Notes: generated from the sequence alone by a model not told the origin. A DNA stretch of 64,000 bases from Lepidostoma basale (GCA_022606425.2 JAHDVF020000021.1:473624-537623); one strand, 5' to 3'; shown: positions 21,817-31,859, counted from the stretch's first letter. Numbers and translations are program-made.

Positions 21817-22465
21817 TCTTATATATAAAAATCTCGTGTCACGGTGTTTGTGGTCGAACTCCCCCGAAACGGCTTGACCGAATTTTATGATTTTTTCTAT
21901 GTGTATCTGGTAGGTATGAGAATAGATTGTAAAGTATATTTCATATCGCTAAATGATTAGGGTGTCCCTGTTCAGATTTTTTTTCTATTTTTTTTACAAA
22001 ATATTTTTTTTGTTTTTTTTATTTTATTTAGCACCAAAAAATAAATATAACTCCAAATTTTCACCCTCCTAACCCTACAAACCATCGAGATTATTTGTGT
22101 TAGCTAAAGACGGACTGACAAAAATATCGTATACTCAATTGCTCTTCGAAATTAATATTGATTTTCTTTATTTCATTTTCCTACTTTAGGATAAAAAATA
22201 TATGACTTTTATTCACTTAACATTTAACTTTTAAGAAATATAACAATGAACATGTCCGTCACTTTAATGACATACGTTGAATTGAGAAAATGAATGTGTA
22301 TTTTTGTTTTTATCGGCGGTCATCGTTTACAGCGCTCCATTCCTCTTTTTGTCATAGATCCCATCCCCACACACTTACAATACATTCGTTTTTTTTTATT
22401 TAACAACCATAATATTCACTAGAAATAATTTAAATGGCAGAACAACGTTTGCCGGGTCAGCTATA
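21817..22465 (+). repeat. Non-autonomous Helitron-like element, 3' end interrupted
   Basis: The 5' end begins TCTTATATATAAAAATCTCG and continues tgtcacggtgtt, ccgaaacggcttgaccgaa, all typical of insect Helitrons. The 3' end reads acgtttgccgggtcagcta, where a CTAG-type terminus is expected; the DDE transposon at 22466 begins there. No coding capacity. Insertion follows an A/T junction as Helitrons require. Confidence 0.7.
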
Positions 22466-24473
22466 CTAGAGCCGCTCAGAAGTGAGTCTTGGGGCCATAA
22501 ATCATTTCCCTATGTCTATCTCGCTTGCACTTACGGGCCTTATGGAGCGGTTTAGGGATGGGCGTAACAATAAAATAAATATATCGATAAGTAACGTTTA
22601 TTATCGTATCTTGTTCATAAACTTTAACGAGTTAACAAAGTTTTGATATTAAACTTTATTTATGGGTTTTACGTGCGTTTAAATTAGTATGAAATTAGTG
22701 ACTACCAGATACTAAATTAAATACCAGTAAAAACAGAAAAATTGTTTAATTTTAAAATTTGTATACCGTATGTCTATAAACCCAGAAAGAAAGTTAAGTA
22801 TAAAAAACAAAGTAGATCATATTGTGGCCCTTAAAAGAGCCGTTTATATTACAAAAAAATGTATCAATCCTCATCGGAGTCTTCTTCATCAGTGTCTTCT
22901 GCCAAATTTATTATAAGCGGCGCCTGATCTCTAATAAGAGCTTTCTGTAGGTCACTGTTTTGAAGTTCCTCGGCATGTCTCACACATTTGGCCCAGTTTT
23001 CTTTTGTGACATTATCGATGGCTCGGTGGAGGTGATTTTCAACATCTGCTATCTTGAATGTATTATTATTATTTGCAACTTCTCCCTTTACTTGTGCCCA
23101 AATTAATTCTATTGGGTTATATTGACAGTGATATGGAGGCAGCCGTATTACTTCGTGGCCTCGTTCATTTGCCAGACTGTCTAAAGCGTAGACCTTCTGC
23201 GGGTTACTGGCTTTTACTTTTTTTATTAACTCTTCTATAATTTCTCTGCTGGAATATTGAATGTTTTTTTTTGATAACCATTCTTGAATCTCGGCTTTCC
23301 TTGTGTTTCTTGTGGGTATTTTTTCCAACTGCATCGAATGATAGCTTGCGTTATCGACGATTATAACTGAGGGCTCTTCAAGTATATTTAGGAATGCGGA
23401 AAACCATGCCATATATGTATCGCCATCCATTTCTGTGTGATAATCAGCATCCTTCGATTTTACCGCTTTAAATATTAGCTTCGCTTCTGGAACAAAGCCA
23501 GTCCTTGCGGAACCAGCATGGCAAACTATCAATCTTTGACCTTTTCCTACAGGCTGATTCTTGAAACCTCCTTCATCGTTGCTTCCAAGCCACATACGCT
23601 TTCTTGAATGGTTTTGATTAATCCATGTTTCATCCAGATAGAAACGCGGCCGCTGATCGTTAGTTCTTCTAAGTAAATCCAATTTCCTTAAAAAGTCCAT
23701 TCTGGCACAAACAATATCTGTTCTTTCCATTAAATATTTACGTCCTTCGGCATTTTTCTTATACTTGAACCCAATCTCCTTCATGAGTGTTCTCATCGAA
23801 GTTTTTCCGCATTTAAAATCAGGTAATTGCTCTCGGTATTTTTCTAATATTTTCGCCACGGACGGATACTCTCCACTATCATAAAATGAACCTACAGTCC
23901 GCTTCAATACACTTTTATCAAAATCGTCAATATTGGTGACAGTTTCTTGTTTCTTAAAATTTGCTCTTGGTGTACAGGGGCTGCTTGATTGCAATAATTC
24001 AGTCTTTATTCGGTCCACTGTCACTCTACTCACACCACAAATAAACGCGGCCATTTCACGTGGTTTGTTGAAATTAAGAGAAGCTATTTTATTCGGATCA
24101 CTTTTCAATTCATTGACAAACAAGAATACGTTGTGAATCACTGTTCGAGTTTGAGGGCTAATATCGCCATGTAATTTCTTCAAATCAATGTTGGAAAATA
24201 AAGTATCCATAGTGCGTAACGAGTGGTGACACACGAATGAATTCATTTAATTGCAGTAAACACATTTATAACAAAAAAGCACTGCATTCGGTAAAAACCA
24301 ATCATTAGTGACTCATCGTACATATCATAACGTACATATCATTACAAAATCATTATAGTGACTCATCGACACCACGAGAGCAGGTAGCCGTATACCGATA
24401 ACAGTCCTGGGGCTTCCCATCCCTATTTCTATTGACATTTATGGCCGCACGACTCCGTTTGAAACGGCTGTAG
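22466..24473 (-). mobile_element. IS630-Tc1-mariner superfamily transposon with long D-E spacer
   Basis: About 2.0 kb bounded by inverted repeats of about 37 bp, matching at 30 of 39 positions when the TA is included (left ctagagccgctcag..ggccataaat; right counterpart ctacagccgtttc..ggccataaat). Flanking TA dinucleotides at 22464-22465 and 24474-24475 are the expected target duplication. It carries a single intact transposase gene on the minus strand, with about 400 bp of non-coding at the left end and 230 bp at the right. Inserted at the 3' end of a Helitron. Confidence 0.85.
22864..24246 (-). CDS. DDE transposase, 460 aa, intact
   Basis: Nuclear DNA transposase. The N-terminal part has an HTH-like stretch (residues about 62-85, REMAAFICGVSRVTVDRIK). 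The catalytic core has FYLDETW (Asp205), VIIVDNASYH (Asp298) and CQYNPIELIW (Glu380). There are 81 residues between the second Asp and the Glu, far more than the 34 of mariner, resembling the long-spacer group I recall as Sailor/DD82E; that assignment needs alignment. NPIELIWAQVK is characteristic of this superfamily. The C-terminus is acidic (EDTDEEDSDED). Start: first ATG in frame; Met13 is an alternative. No stop or shift, unlike all other elements here, so it may be recently active or domesticated. Confidence 0.9.
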   Translation of the reverse strand: MNSFVCHHSLRTMDTLFSNIDLKKLHGDISPQTRTVIHNVFLFVNELKSDPNKIASLNFNKPREMAAFICGVSRVTVDRIKTELLQSSSPCTPRANFKKQETVTNIDDFDKSVLKRTVGSFYDSGEYPSVAKILEKYREQLPDFKCGKTSMRTLMKEIGFKYKKNAEGRKYLMERTDIVCARMDFLRKLDLLRRTNDQRPRFYLDETWINQNHSRKRMWLGSNDEGGFKNQPVGKGQRLIVCHAGSARTGFVPEAKLIFKAVKSKDADYHTEMDGDTYMAWFSAFLNILEEPSVIIVDNASYHSMQLEKIPTRNTRKAEIQEWLSKKNIQYSSREIIEELIKKVKASNPQKVYALDSLANERGHEVIRLPPYHCQYNPIELIWAQVKGEVANNNNTFKIADVENHLHRAIDNVTKENWAKCVRHAEELQNSDLQKALIRDQAPLIINLAEDTDEEDSDED

Positions 24474-24497
24474 TATAGTAACACTATATAATTTAAA

Positions 24498-24535
24498 CAA
24501 ACATGTTTCGGGACACAGAAACCCTCTGTCTCGTC
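24498..24535 (-). ncRNA. Hammerhead-like motif, 3' half only
   Basis: Minus strand: GGG..CCC helix II-like stem around TTTCTGTGT, GAAA, helix III ACATGT, T17. The box 1 region reads GAGACAG and is not a hammerhead core. Related to the unit at 30688 (shared cttctgtgtcc). Confidence 0.35.
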
Positions 24536-24784
24536 TGTCTCGAAACAAAGTTTTTTATTTGTTTCAGGACTCTTTTATGAACACACACACATAATTATGA
24601 ACCCACAACACAACGTGATGGTGATTATAGAAGAAAAGGTGTAATAGTACAATATTTTTAAATATTAAAATCAAATTTCGTTACAAATTGTTATTTTATT
24701 TAACATATATTTTTCAGCAACTGCAAGCATCTCTTTACATTTATACGAGTACTTTGATTTGTTTGTAATTTTTCTTTCGATTGT
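24536..24784. other. AT-rich non-coding stretch
   Basis: Nothing recognisable beyond a short (CA)n run near 24583-24595. Confidence 0.4.
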
Positions 24785-24970
24785 GTAGTACTCAGAGAGG
24801 AGGAGGAGAAAGGAAAGACTATTGGGTGACAGTGACGGCTCCACTACCAGCACCTTCCTCTGCCCCAGATGCCCCAGAATGTGTAAGTCCAGGATTGGGC
24901 TCTTCAGTCAGTAGACCACGCCGCTCCTCGGCCACGAGAGACAACCGATGATGATGATGACTCCATACAC
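24785..24970 (+). pseudogene. LINE family LD, 3' fragment
   Basis: Matches 50045-50215: basic (aggaggagga) segment, GDSDGSTT, then a broken C-terminal finger (CPRCPRMCKSRIGLFSQ instead of the CCHH of the sister copy) and a (GAT)n tail. Homology extends to the terminus. Confidence 0.75.
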
Positions 24971-25104
24971 ATTATTCAAGTATACTACTACCATTCTTCT
25001 TCACTCACTTTAAAAAAAACAACAATGATAGACACATTGATACCTGAAACAAAGTAATTAATTTTTTTTTAATTCTTAACTAAATTTCGTATTTAGATGT
25101 CATA

Positions 25105-25330
25105 TCGTGCTATTGCCTCCATCAATCTTCGCCTCCAACTCCTCTTATCCTCTGCTGTGATCCTACAAATCTGTATTTGCAGTAGCTAGGTTGCGTCCCT
25201 TTCAAAGTCATCGTAGCCTTGACCTTCCACCTGGGCTCCCTACCAAGATCATTTTGGATACCCGAGTGCATTTTCTTGACGATCCGACCCACTTAAGCCT
25301 ACTCAGTTTGACATGCACAGATATCCTGGG
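25105..25330 (-). pseudogene. LINE C-terminal fragment (unassigned family)
   Basis: Minus strand pieces RLKWVG, KMILVGSPGGRSRLR and ending LEAKIDGGNST follow the pattern (RWVGHV, basic loop, WRR-LMEE) of insect LINE tails. Several frame breaks. Confidence 0.55.
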
Positions 25331-25524
25331 AGTCTTGTTAATATTATGCAACTCGTAAAAAATTATTCAGCCGTAATCATCATTTGTTGAAATTAAATTC
25401 CTTTGTAAGGTTTCAGTAAAATCAATCAAAATATGACAATAGCCCTGATAACTGTATTAGTATTATACAACTTTATATATTTAAGTATCAAAGTATGTAT
25501 GTTCGTATGTAAAATTGATACTTG

Positions 25525-25725
25525 TTTGATGTTTCTGTGATTCCCAATCGAATCCCACACGGCACGCTCCATTAGCATATCCCGACCTACGCTAAGGCAT
25601 AACCCCTTTGTCCAATCATATGTATTTATTCCGATATCGTCCCTTCGGGGTCCACGATCGGAACTCGATGCCGGAATGGCCATTCAGCATTTTAAGTGCG
25701 ATTAGCGATTTCATCGCCGAGATAT
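25525..25725. other. GC-richer single-copy island
   Basis: About 200 bp containing gaatcccacacggcacgctcc and cgatcggaactcgatgcc-like sequence. The open frame on the minus strand (SSDRGPRRDDIGIN) shows no splice context I can support. Possibly regulatory. Confidence 0.3.
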
Positions 25726-26092
25726 CATACTAAATTATGATAAAGGGCATCAAATAATGAATAATTAATAACCGACCGTTCTGAGTATTCCATCATGAAT
25801 GAATAAACAGTTACAGGTATACTGGCGTTTGACAACTTTATAAATACATGCCCAGATAAAGTTACTACTCGTCATAACAATATATAAAAAGCATGCTTAG
25901 GTCTTGCACTAAGAGAACCTATCTTCAACTCCTAACTGACGAGAGAGACTCTTGAGAACCTAACTTCAACTCAAACAAATGTTTAAAGAACTTTAAAGAC
26001 AGCACTAGTCAAAGTATCTAAGTATCTAAATATAATTCAATCAATTGACATATGTAGAATATTTTAAGAGCTATTAGAAAACTAAAATAAAA

Positions 26093-26475
26093 ACTAACTA
26101 ACCATCACGCCGTCTTCTCGGAGGTAAGACAGAAAGAATGGACGGCCACAATGTTCTTTCCTGACAAAGATCTCTGGCTTTCTCAGCATGCATATATCAT
26201 GTCATGCACGCGCATCGATTACTTCGACTCGTCACGTGGCCGACATTTAATAGTTGATTGATTTGATCGTGCCACATTTTCCTCGGTTCCTTTATTTCTA
26301 GTTTGTGGTTATAAACTTTCTGTACCATTATTTTTTACATTCATTCTTTCCATGTGTCCAAACTAGCTATTATCCTTTCATTATTTTGTTCATAGCACTT
26401 TCATTCGCACCGCATTTAATTCTTGTATTTTCATTCGACACTCATACACAGTTTTTCCACATATTCGTATAAGAG
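26093..26475 (-). pseudogene. LINE family LA fragment
   Basis: Minus strand matches the LA copy at 15615 from the LRRM region to the (GTTA)n tail (here a short plus-strand taactaac at 26095). More diverged, with several stops. Confidence 0.75.
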
Positions 26476-26541
26476 ATCTAAGAGAAAGTATAACAATTAG
26501 CTGCATAAATAATAATATAAAGGTATAAAACCTTCAACGTT

Positions 26542-26844
26542 CTTTTGAGTAAATCTATGATAGGTGAAGCAATCCAAGTAGTATTTAATACTCTTAAAAT
26601 AAACCAATTAGTAGTAAGTAGTAATCAAATAATTTTATCTCATTTTTCAATCAACAAAGAACACATTCATTGTTGCTTTAGCAATGATGAAAAACTCAAA
26701 ACTTTATTTCAGGAAATGGCACAAAGTTACAAGTGCAACAGGGTTATCATACCTTTCCTATTGAAAAATATGCAATATGCAGTAGATATATTAATGTCGA
26801 AGATATCGTCTTGCATGTGTTGTCAAATGAGTTTTCTGTCCTAA
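26542..26844 (+). other. Unidentified open frame, about 100 codons
   Basis: Open frame reading SKSMIGEAIQVVFNTLKIN, then KTLFQEMAQSYKCNRVI and MSKISSCMCCQMSFLS with a stop at 26842. No match I recognise; base composition is like the surroundings. May be chance or a decayed element. Confidence 0.2.
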
Positions 26845-26924
26845 ATCCAAATAACGAAGTAGATTGGAGGACCCCAGGCTAACAAATACTTCTTCTGCTT
26901 TATTTGGGATAGGTGTCCTATTAT

Positions 26925-27085
26925 TTTTCGGAGTCTGTTCTTAGGGTGTAGATGTCAAACTGTCTCGCCATCTTTTGGGTGGCCTTCCTGGTGGTCGATT
27001 TCTTGTTGGTACTTTATTTGCCGCTTTACTTATCACTCTTTCAGAACATGCTCTCTCCACGTGATCTTTTCAGTAGTGTCTACTC
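26925..27085 (-). pseudogene. LINE family LG fragment
   Basis: Minus strand encodes VPTRNRPPGRPPKRWRDSL, the basic tail of an insect LINE. A second, shorter piece of the same family is at 40745-40850. Confidence 0.6.
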
Positions 27086-27089
27086 AGTC

Positions 27090-27880
27090 TTCTCCATCAC
27101 GCGACATCTGTAGAAGAAAATCTTATTTAAAAATGCATTCCTAAAACTGTTGTCAGTACTCCCATAATTCAATATATAAATATTGGTATTGTAAACATGT
27201 AGATGCATTTCGTACAATGTATCTTCAGTAGAGAGATAACCTTCATATTCCACTACACATCCCATGCCTGCCCGGCCACATATAACAGGTGGTCGTGTTT
27301 ATGGAGTGATTAACAGAGCGAGACTGTTGACCCATTTAGCTTCTAATTGTGCACTTGTGTTTAAATGGGGGAGAAAGTTGATTATACACAATATCTCAGA
27401 CAGGAATACTCGATGGTACATACAATAATTTGTAAACACAATGACATAATTGATGATTATGAAATTAACTACGCAACGAGGTGTTTGATAATACGAGTAA
27501 TTGCAATTTATCTTCTGAATCGTGTTTGCAAATTAAATGCCTATGAGATGAGATTTATTCTTTTAAGCATAGAAATAAAACTAATATAATCTTACGTCTA
27601 AATAATTTATTAATAATATGAACGTATCATATTATTTGGAGATTACACAAATCAAGATTGAAACTTTTTTCATTGAACATGTTACCTATATTTTTTCGAA
27701 TATGGCTACACAAATTCTATTCAGAATAATAGAACAGGATATTTGAAAGAATTTTAGGTCTACAATAAAACTTTAAATAAAAAATATGTAATGAGTAATT
27801 TGAATTATGTCACCTCTTAATCGGTCAATACATTTATTAAACAATGATTTTTTCGAGTATTTTTGTTGTTCAATTTATGT
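27090..27880. other. AT-rich non-coding stretch
   Basis: Nothing recognisable. Contains a TACGAGTA word at 27492. Confidence 0.45.
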
Positions 27881-27882
27881 AT

Positions 27883-27925
27883 AGAGCTGAGGAAGCTCGC
27901 TACAGAGTGAAACCGGTTGACGCTA
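27883..27925 (+). ncRNA. Hammerhead-like ribozyme motif (ACCGGU type)
   Basis: CTGAGGA (27887-27893), unpaired A, helix II GCTC/GAGT (one wobble) with loop GCTACA, GAAA, helix III palindrome ACCGGT, then T (GUU triplet). Core residues all fit CUGANGA/GAAA. Helix I could not be drawn convincingly. Confidence 0.55.
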
Positions 27926-28112
27926 CTAACTCAAGTAAAGTGGTTTATACTAAGTGAAAAAAATTAACATTTTATTTCTCAATGTGTCAAAACCACCATA
28001 ACGGCTTCGTATCAAAGTTTTATAATTTATTCATTTAAACAAAAGCGCCTCATTTGCAGTTTTTAAAAACAAAAAGTACTTTTTAACATTTTATTATTAC
28101 GCTTCTTAATAA

Positions 28113-28598
28113 AATAAAGAAAAGGAGCTTTCTGGTGACAAGTTTTATGATATTCATCTTGAAGCGTGTGAAGCATCATTCATAAATTACATAAGAAGCC
28201 GTGACAAGCTAATTATCGTTTACGCAGAAGCAAGGTCGAGTGCAGATCGTGTAGGAAGCTGCACCATCTATGGTGTCATTCATCAAGCGCACAGACACAT
28301 CGGTCTCCACGTGGGTAAACAGTCAACACGTGTGATCCTACTCGGCGGAAAACTCCCTCGTCTACTGATTCACCGGACTTTATATGGCGAGGAACATCAT
28401 TATGATAATTACAAACAATCGCTTGATTTCGTAACTTTTCTATTGAAAGATGCAAACGGCAATGTTGGAGCCTACGCTAGGATAAATACAGCAAATCACG
28501 GATATTCCGAGTCAACGTTCAATGTTATGCATTGTTTTATAATGTTTATGTTTCGCGTAATACAAAGGCTTATTACAGATAGATCTCCTATTGAATGA
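28113..28598 (+). CDS. Unidentified 161-codon open frame, possible exon or gene remnant
   Basis: Open from 28113 to TGA at 28596 in a segment GC-richer than its flanks. It has no Met near the start. The protein reads KELSGDKFYDIHLEACEAS, FINYIRSRDKLIIVYAEARS, TIYGVIHQAHRHIGLHV, VILLGGKLPRLLIHRTLYG and FLLKDANGNVGAYARIN; composition looks protein-like and not low-complexity. No splice acceptor with a good pyrimidine tract is seen. I do not recognise the family. It could be a terminal exon, a decayed transposon ORF or a processed gene fragment. Confidence 0.35.
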   Translation, partial: NKEKELSGDKFYDIHLEACEASFINYIRSRDKLIIVYAEARSSADRVGSCTIYGVIHQAHRHIGLHVGKQSTRVILLGGKLPRLLIHRTLYGEEHHYDNYKQSLDFVTFLLKDANGNVGAYARINTANHGYSESTFNVMHCFIMFMFRVIQRLITDRSPIE

Positions 28599-28599
28599 C

Positions 28600-29238
28600 G
28601 TAAAATGTGTCGTTATTGTAAGGCTGTTTTCTATAAAAGAATCATGTACGAGTATATTTTGTGGGCGATAAAATGCATTTTATATATGTTTTTGTACAGC
28701 CTTGTTAAAAGCGAAAGGAGTATGAATTATCATTTTTAATTTACAAGCTATATTACCAATGTACGACGATCACGTATGTGCTAAACAATCCTTAGCAGGA
28801 CAACAATCCTTCAGTCATCGGCCAAAATCATTTCGAAAGCTACGATTATCTGTTAAATCATATTTTTGTTATTGAAAGTTTTATACATAATTTTACTATT
28901 ATATTTATATTTTGTATCTGTTATCTATGCCACAATTCATAAAAATCCTTTCTGTGATAGCTTATTTATTAGTTAACATTCTGTGACATAATATTTTATG
29001 TACAAACAGTGTTCTTATGAATGCTGTTTAAAAGCCGAATAGGATTTAAATCTTTATTTTATGCGTTAAAATTTTCTCCTAAAAAATATTATAAAAGATG
29101 AATAATAAATCATTATTAGATGTTGAAAATATATGTGCACGAAATACAGTTTCATCCATTTTAGACTCCTGGACCTATTATCATATTTCTTCTGTGTTAA
29201 CCTTTACCTCGTTTATGTTTTCATATTTAAATACTACT
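28600..29238. other. AT-rich non-coding stretch
   Basis: Nothing recognisable. Confidence 0.45.
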
Positions 29239-29239
29239 A

Positions 29240-29378
29240 TAAGTGACCCCCCACACGATGGTCCGATGACATTTGAAGAATTGCTGGTGATTGAATGCGA
29301 ATAGCACAAGATAGGAATGCGTGGAGAAGTATGGGGGTCTATGTTCAGCAGTGGACAACAACGGCCGTTTAATTAAGT
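29240..29378 (+). pseudogene. LINE family LF, 3' fragment
   Basis: Encodes PPHDGPMTFEELL and a broken GEVWGSMFSSGQQ end; matches the minus strand of 1950-2070 (cacacgatggtccgatgac). Frame interrupted by a TAG after VIECE. Confidence 0.7.
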
Positions 29379-29379
29379 A

Positions 29380-30080
29380 TTTATACACACAATATCATCG
29401 AAAGTGTGATACTTTCGGATTCTTTCTAATTCAAAGAGAAATCAATGCGTGGAAAATATCTATATATCACTCAATTGACATTTTTCTAGACTAGGTACAT
29501 TACATTGGCTCACATATGTGAGCTGATATTTCCTCGCACATATAGAAGAGTAGCCACATTTAAATCAATTCTAGAGGACCAATGAGGACATTTTGTGACT
29601 TCCTCGTCCTGAGTCTGCGGTCTTAAGAACATCCACATTATAAATAGACCAATGGAACCAACTCACTAAAACTGTCCCTAGATTGCCAGGTTTTGGATGA
29701 TGATATCACTTGATCATTACAATATATAAAGATAAAATTCAAACTCTTGTAACCATAACTGAACACGCCACTTTTCGAAGAATTTCTTTAATATCTTCCT
29801 CGTTTTTCATATAAATTGTATAACTTATTAACTCGTAAGTAAAAGCATGTCTCATGCGGAATTTCACAATGACAAAAGCGTTTGCTAAAATATATGGAGG
29901 CTTGAGGTTTTCCTTAAACTGGAGATGAGATAATAATCATCCTTGATATATTTCTGAATTACAACTGAAGATTCAAGTTTCTTAATCATTTTGCGAAATA
30001 CTTCTGGTGCAAATAATTACATCTGATATTCGTAATTATGTTTATGGCGTAATGGATCCAAATGTGTATACGTATTAACA
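29380..30080. other. AT-rich non-coding stretch
   Basis: No gene. Segment 29500-29690 is a little GC-richer (ctagaggaccaatgagg) without an assignment. Confidence 0.4.
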
Positions 30081-30084
30081 TGTG

Positions 30085-30150
30085 TAATATTCATGTTTGA
30101 GCTAATATATCATGAACACTGATATATTAGCTCTAACATGCAATTACTGT
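30085..30150. repeat. Compact hairpin, precursor-miRNA-like
   Basis: Inverted arms catgtttgagctaatatatca and tgatatattagctctaacatg flank a 7-nt loop (30114-30120 region). Pairing extends outward through gtaat../..attac. About 25-28 pairs with one internal mismatch in the core. Size fits a small RNA hairpin, but an old MITE remnant gives the same shape. Strand unknown. Confidence 0.35.
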
Positions 30151-30324
30151 ACGTTAAGATCTGCTAGTATTAACATAAAAAATACTGAAAAAAAATTATA
30201 ACGGTAAAATATGATATTAAAAAAACCTAATTTGTTTTCACTCTCAATTCAAGAATACTTTCAATTGAAGTGTATTTTCTTATATATACGCCATAATTTT
30301 GGGTTGCGGATTCGTAAAAAAAAA

Positions 30325-30565
30325 TCTCAATGAAACAGATCATTTTTTAATAAAGTTAATGGCGTTGAAATTTCACATGTTAATAATATAAACTTTGAAT
30401 AACCTCGAAATTTTAGAAATTAAAAATGCAATTAAAAATTAATAATATATTATAAATAATCAAATAAATTTAACGTCAAGTCCAATAATTGATTTATTTA
30501 CATTGTTGTAAGATCTGGTACCTGGACCCCAATAAGAAATTTAAATTATTATTTTAAATTTAATA
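30325..30565 (+). pseudogene. Penelope-like endonuclease C-terminal remnant
   Basis: Nucleotide homology with 17920-18150 (gttgaaattt, ctcgaaattttagaaatta, aatcaaataaatttaac, acctggaccccaataagaaa). Encodes decayed LEILEI-like sequence. The GIY-YIG motif itself is missing. It is followed by a hammerhead-like motif at 30688. Confidence 0.65.
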
Positions 30566-30687
30566 ATAAAAAAATTGTAACAACGAAGTAATGAACGTTC
30601 CGAAATAAATCATTTTAATATCTGTCAATACTGACCACATTTATGTTTTTTTTTTATATTTAAAATATATATTTATATAATATTAAT

Positions 30688-30724
30688 ATCACTGATGAAG
30701 GGCTTCTGTGTCCGAAACATGTCT
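30688..30724 (+). ncRNA. PLE-associated hammerhead-like motif, core intact
   Basis: CTGATGA (30692-30698), unpaired A, helix II GGGC/GTCC (one wobble) with loop TTCTGT, GAAA, helix III ACATGT, C17 (GUC triplet). All core residues present. Helix I is weak as drawn. Together with 18286 this ties the ribozyme motif to a PLE body. Confidence 0.65.
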
Positions 30725-30729
30725 TTTTT

Positions 30730-31135
30730 CATAATGTTGTTATCGTGTACAAAGTAAAAAAAAACATTGTTTGAAGTCTATTTTATTTATGCATATATAT
30801 TTTTTATTTGCTTATTGAATTAGTGTTAATTCAAGTACAACTCTTGAAATAAGTAACTTCGGCTTTCAGAATAACGATGTAAAAAATACATTTTTAAAAT
30901 TTTATTTTTAAACTAATTTAAAAATAAGAATTAATCAGATGATCAATTGTTATTTTTACTGATATAAAAAAGGAATTTTATCTGAAATCAGGGGAAAAAA
31001 TTAAATAATTTTTGATAATCTAATGATTTTTCTTAATTTTTTTATGGAAGTTGAATTTAAATAATAATTAAATAAAGCGACGTTTTTGTAACTCCCTCCA
31101 CTTTTATATTTATGTTTATCTTTTATGAATAACAG
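30730..31135. other. AT-rich non-coding stretch
   Basis: Nothing recognisable. Confidence 0.45.
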
Positions 31136-31137
31136 TT

Positions 31138-31182
31138 TGACCAGTGTGTCGATGCCAGTATACCTGGTGAAACCCTGTCGAA
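31138..31182 (+). ncRNA. Hammerhead-like motif, variant box 1
   Basis: CCAGT, GTGTCGA, T, stem CCAG/CTGG with loop TATAC, GTGAAAC, CCTGTC. Same family as 37031 but more decayed; the helix III palindrome is broken. Confidence 0.4.
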
Positions 31183-31205
31183 ATAAAAAAAGTAATTATT
31201 CAATA

Positions 31206-31372
31206 ATAACCCCATAATGTGGCGATGAGGTTCGCAACCCATCACACCGCGTCTCCCGCGGAACGAAAAGAGAAGGATGGAGTGCCGCATCAGTAAAAGT
31301 GTGACAGTCCATTTTTTCTGCCTACCCTTTCGGGGAGACGGCGTAATGGTTAGTTAGTTAGTTAGTTTTAAT
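31206..31372 (+). repeat. SINE-A copy, plus strand
   Basis: Reads ggcgatgaggttcgcaaccc, then ctcccgcggaacgaaaag, gtgccgcatcagtaaaa and the LA-like end with (GTTA)n at 31348-31366. This copy shows the B-box-like GGTTCGCAACC most clearly. Confidence 0.8.
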
Positions 31373-31374
31373 TA

Positions 31375-31655
31375 TTCAATTATTGTTTTTTTGAACAATC
31401 AGATTTTTTCATTTGTTTTAATTATTTAAAAGGGAGTTTTATATCATTGTTCAAGAAATAATAAAGAATAGCGTAATAATACGGTTCAATGCTACTCGAA
31501 CCTCTAACACTTTCAAATATCTAATATACGGAGTCAAAGAAAATTGCTGAAAAGTCACGAGCAAAAAGCGAAGCATTATACCGGAATGGGTGGATCGAAA
31601 TCGCAATTCGTGATCAAATTAAGTCGGGAATTTTAATGCAAAATGTTTCATTCAG
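31375..31655. other. AT-rich stretch ending in an acceptor-like sequence
   Basis: The pyrimidine-containing segment tgtttcattcag ends at 31655. Confidence 0.35.
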
Positions 31656-31859
31656 GTATCACCGGAATCTTCAGAAAAGATGAGCAAGCGTCGTGACTTA
31701 TTTGACCGAATCTGTGCCAAGGTGAAGGATTACCCAGAGGCGGTGTGTAAGGAGTCCCCGCATGGGAGATTTAATGGGAAGTTCTGGTCAAATTTATTTC
31801 TTAATTTCGTAAACGTGATAAGGATGTTTCACAACTTAAACAGGTCACTATTGAAGTAA
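31656..31859 (+). other. Exon-like open frame, unidentified
   Basis: Downstream of the acceptor-like ttcattcag, the frame reads VSPESSEKMSKRRDLFDR, ICAKVKDYPEAVCKESPHG, RFNGKFW and stops at 31857. A donor-like AAG/gtgaag lies within (about 31720). After a frame change the sequence RDKDVSQLKQVTIEVMLVD stays open. Composition is GC-richer than the flanks. Could be an exon, or a decayed transposon or processed gene. Not recognised. Confidence 0.3.

Noticed and set aside
22933..24136. Plus-strand open frames opposite the DDE transposase
   Set aside because: Antisense shadows of the intact minus-strand gene.
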